A stretch of DNA of 64,000 bases, taken from contig NZ_BQYJ01000001.1 of NCBI RefSeq assembly GCF_023168165.1, positions 186,001-250,000 on the forward strand, written 5' to 3'. Below the pieces are notes generated by a model. It saw only the letters and a list, made by a program, of their open reading frames with translations, was not told the DNA's origin and searched no databases. Positions 63,470 through 64,000 of this stretch are shown here, in pieces. The stretch comes from Niallia sp. NCCP-28 (GTDB taxonomy: Bacteria > Bacillota > Bacilli > Bacillales > Cytobacillaceae). Each line of letters starts with the position of its first letter. Position 1 is the first letter of the stretch. A program made the position numbers and the translations under genes.

Positions 63470-64000
63470 TTATCTATTTGTTTTCTTTTCATAATAACGA
63501 AAAACAATAATACAAATAAATAAAAATGCCATGCCAACTGAATAGCCCCCGAGCACATCTGTCGGAAAATGCACCCCTAAATAAATTCTGCTTATGCCAA
63601 TAAGCAAAATAAACAGACAAAACACCACGACGGCAACCTTTCTTATTTTAGATGGTTTCATTAAATGAAGAACAACAAATGCTAAACTTCCATAAAACAA
63701 AAGAGAACCCATAGAATGGCCACTAGGAAAACTATAGCTTTTTTCAATGACAATTGGCAAGATATCAGGACGCTCTCGTTTAAAAAACCACTTTAGACTT
63801 ATATTTAATAAGGCTCCTCCCCCAGATGCACTTAATAAAAAAAGGGCGAGAGCGTATTTTTTCTTCCAGCATAACAAACAAGCGATGATTATTAAGGCAA
63901 CAGCAATCCACTTTATAGAACCAAAAAAACTAATGGCGATCATCAATAGAGTAAAACGGTCAGAAACAAAGGATTGAATAAATGCAATCACAGTGGAATC
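63470..64000 (-). CDS. PAP2 family phosphatase (cut by window edge)
   Basis: At least 177 residues; the frame is open to the right edge (DSTVIAFIQSF), so the N-terminus lies beyond. Five or six membrane segments. The three PAP2 motifs are intact: KWFFKRERP, SFPSGHSMGSL and SRIYLGVHFPTDVLGG. Dephosphorylates lipid pyrophosphates or phosphatidic/phosphatidylglycerol phosphates, for example undecaprenyl pyrophosphate, at the membrane. Single gene here. Confidence 0.93.
   Translation of the reverse strand, partial: DSTVIAFIQSFVSDRFTLLMIAISFFGSIKWIAVALIIIACLLCWKKKYALALFLLSASGGGALLNISLKWFFKRERPDILPIVIEKSYSFPSGHSMGSLLFYGSLAFVVLHLMKPSKIRKVAVVVFCLFILLIGISRIYLGVHFPTDVLGGYSVGMAFLFICIIVFRYYEKKTNR

Overview
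The window looks like chromosomal DNA of a low-GC, endospore-forming Bacillaceae, plausibly a Niallia- or Cytobacillus-like Bacillus relative. That placement is inferred from A/T-rich codon use, strong AGGAGG-type ribosome binding sites with frequent TTG and GTG starts, and a typical Bacillus gene set: desaturase with DesK/DesR, glpP-glpFK-glpD, a SpoIIP-domain protein, CidA/CidB, and DUF3231, YdjO, DUF3243 and YhfM-like proteins. No rRNA, tRNA, prophage, CRISPR array or complete insertion sequence was recognised.

Layout. 1-4.1 kb: the end of an oligopeptide-type ABC transporter (permease, binding lipoprotein) and a regulator. 4.4-9 kb: small secreted or unknown proteins, decayed DNA, a LysM-3D wall protein and the first copy of a small-protein cassette. 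9-18 kb: a YitT-family membrane protein, two decayed genes, a 696-residue methyltransferase, a broken marR, an ECF sigma factor overlapping a SpoIIP-domain membrane protein, and a GGDEF-EAL protein. 18-22 kb: an accessory patch in which a P450 gene lies between cassette copies 2 and 3. 22-31.5 kb: NIPSNAP-Nudix protein, a manganese-type ABC operon, LLM oxidoreductase, Gfo/Idh/MocA oxidoreductase, truncated haemoglobin and a secreted Ig-like protein. 31.5-43.6 kb: serA behind a ZTP-type riboswitch, a Mn-type cation efflux gene, MFS and EamA exporters, GNAT, many small proteins, DUF3231 and DedA. 43.9-47 kb: desR-desK-des with a palindromic operator. 47-53.7 kb: more small genes and the lysR-cidA-cidB module. 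53.9-57.6 kb: csp-cshA-csp cold-shock cluster and folD behind a second ZTP-type riboswitch. 58-63.4 kb: the glycerol regulon glpP-F-K-D with GlpP-type leader terminators. The right edge cuts a PAP2 phosphatase.

Three themes go beyond routine annotation. First, a cassette encoding a conserved 47-48 residue acidic protein occurs three times within 14 kb. Copies 1 and 2 have their own consensus promoter with an inverted repeat across the -35 region, and all three end in a hairpin terminator. Copy 3 abuts the truncated 5' side of a decayed membrane-protein gene. Second, a structured repeat of about 150 bp is scattered in nine copies (six near full length, three internally deleted). It lies just upstream of genes or directly after their stop codons, and one copy sits inside the glpF leader. 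Third, an ECF sigma factor overlaps a protein built like an anti-sigma factor but carrying a SpoIIP-type peptidoglycan hydrolase domain outside the membrane.

The window also carries many decaying genes: SDR, MarR, CPBP protease, PH-domain protein, and at least two membrane proteins. This suggests an active accessory zone between core operons. All family assignments come from reading motifs, and no database search was run.
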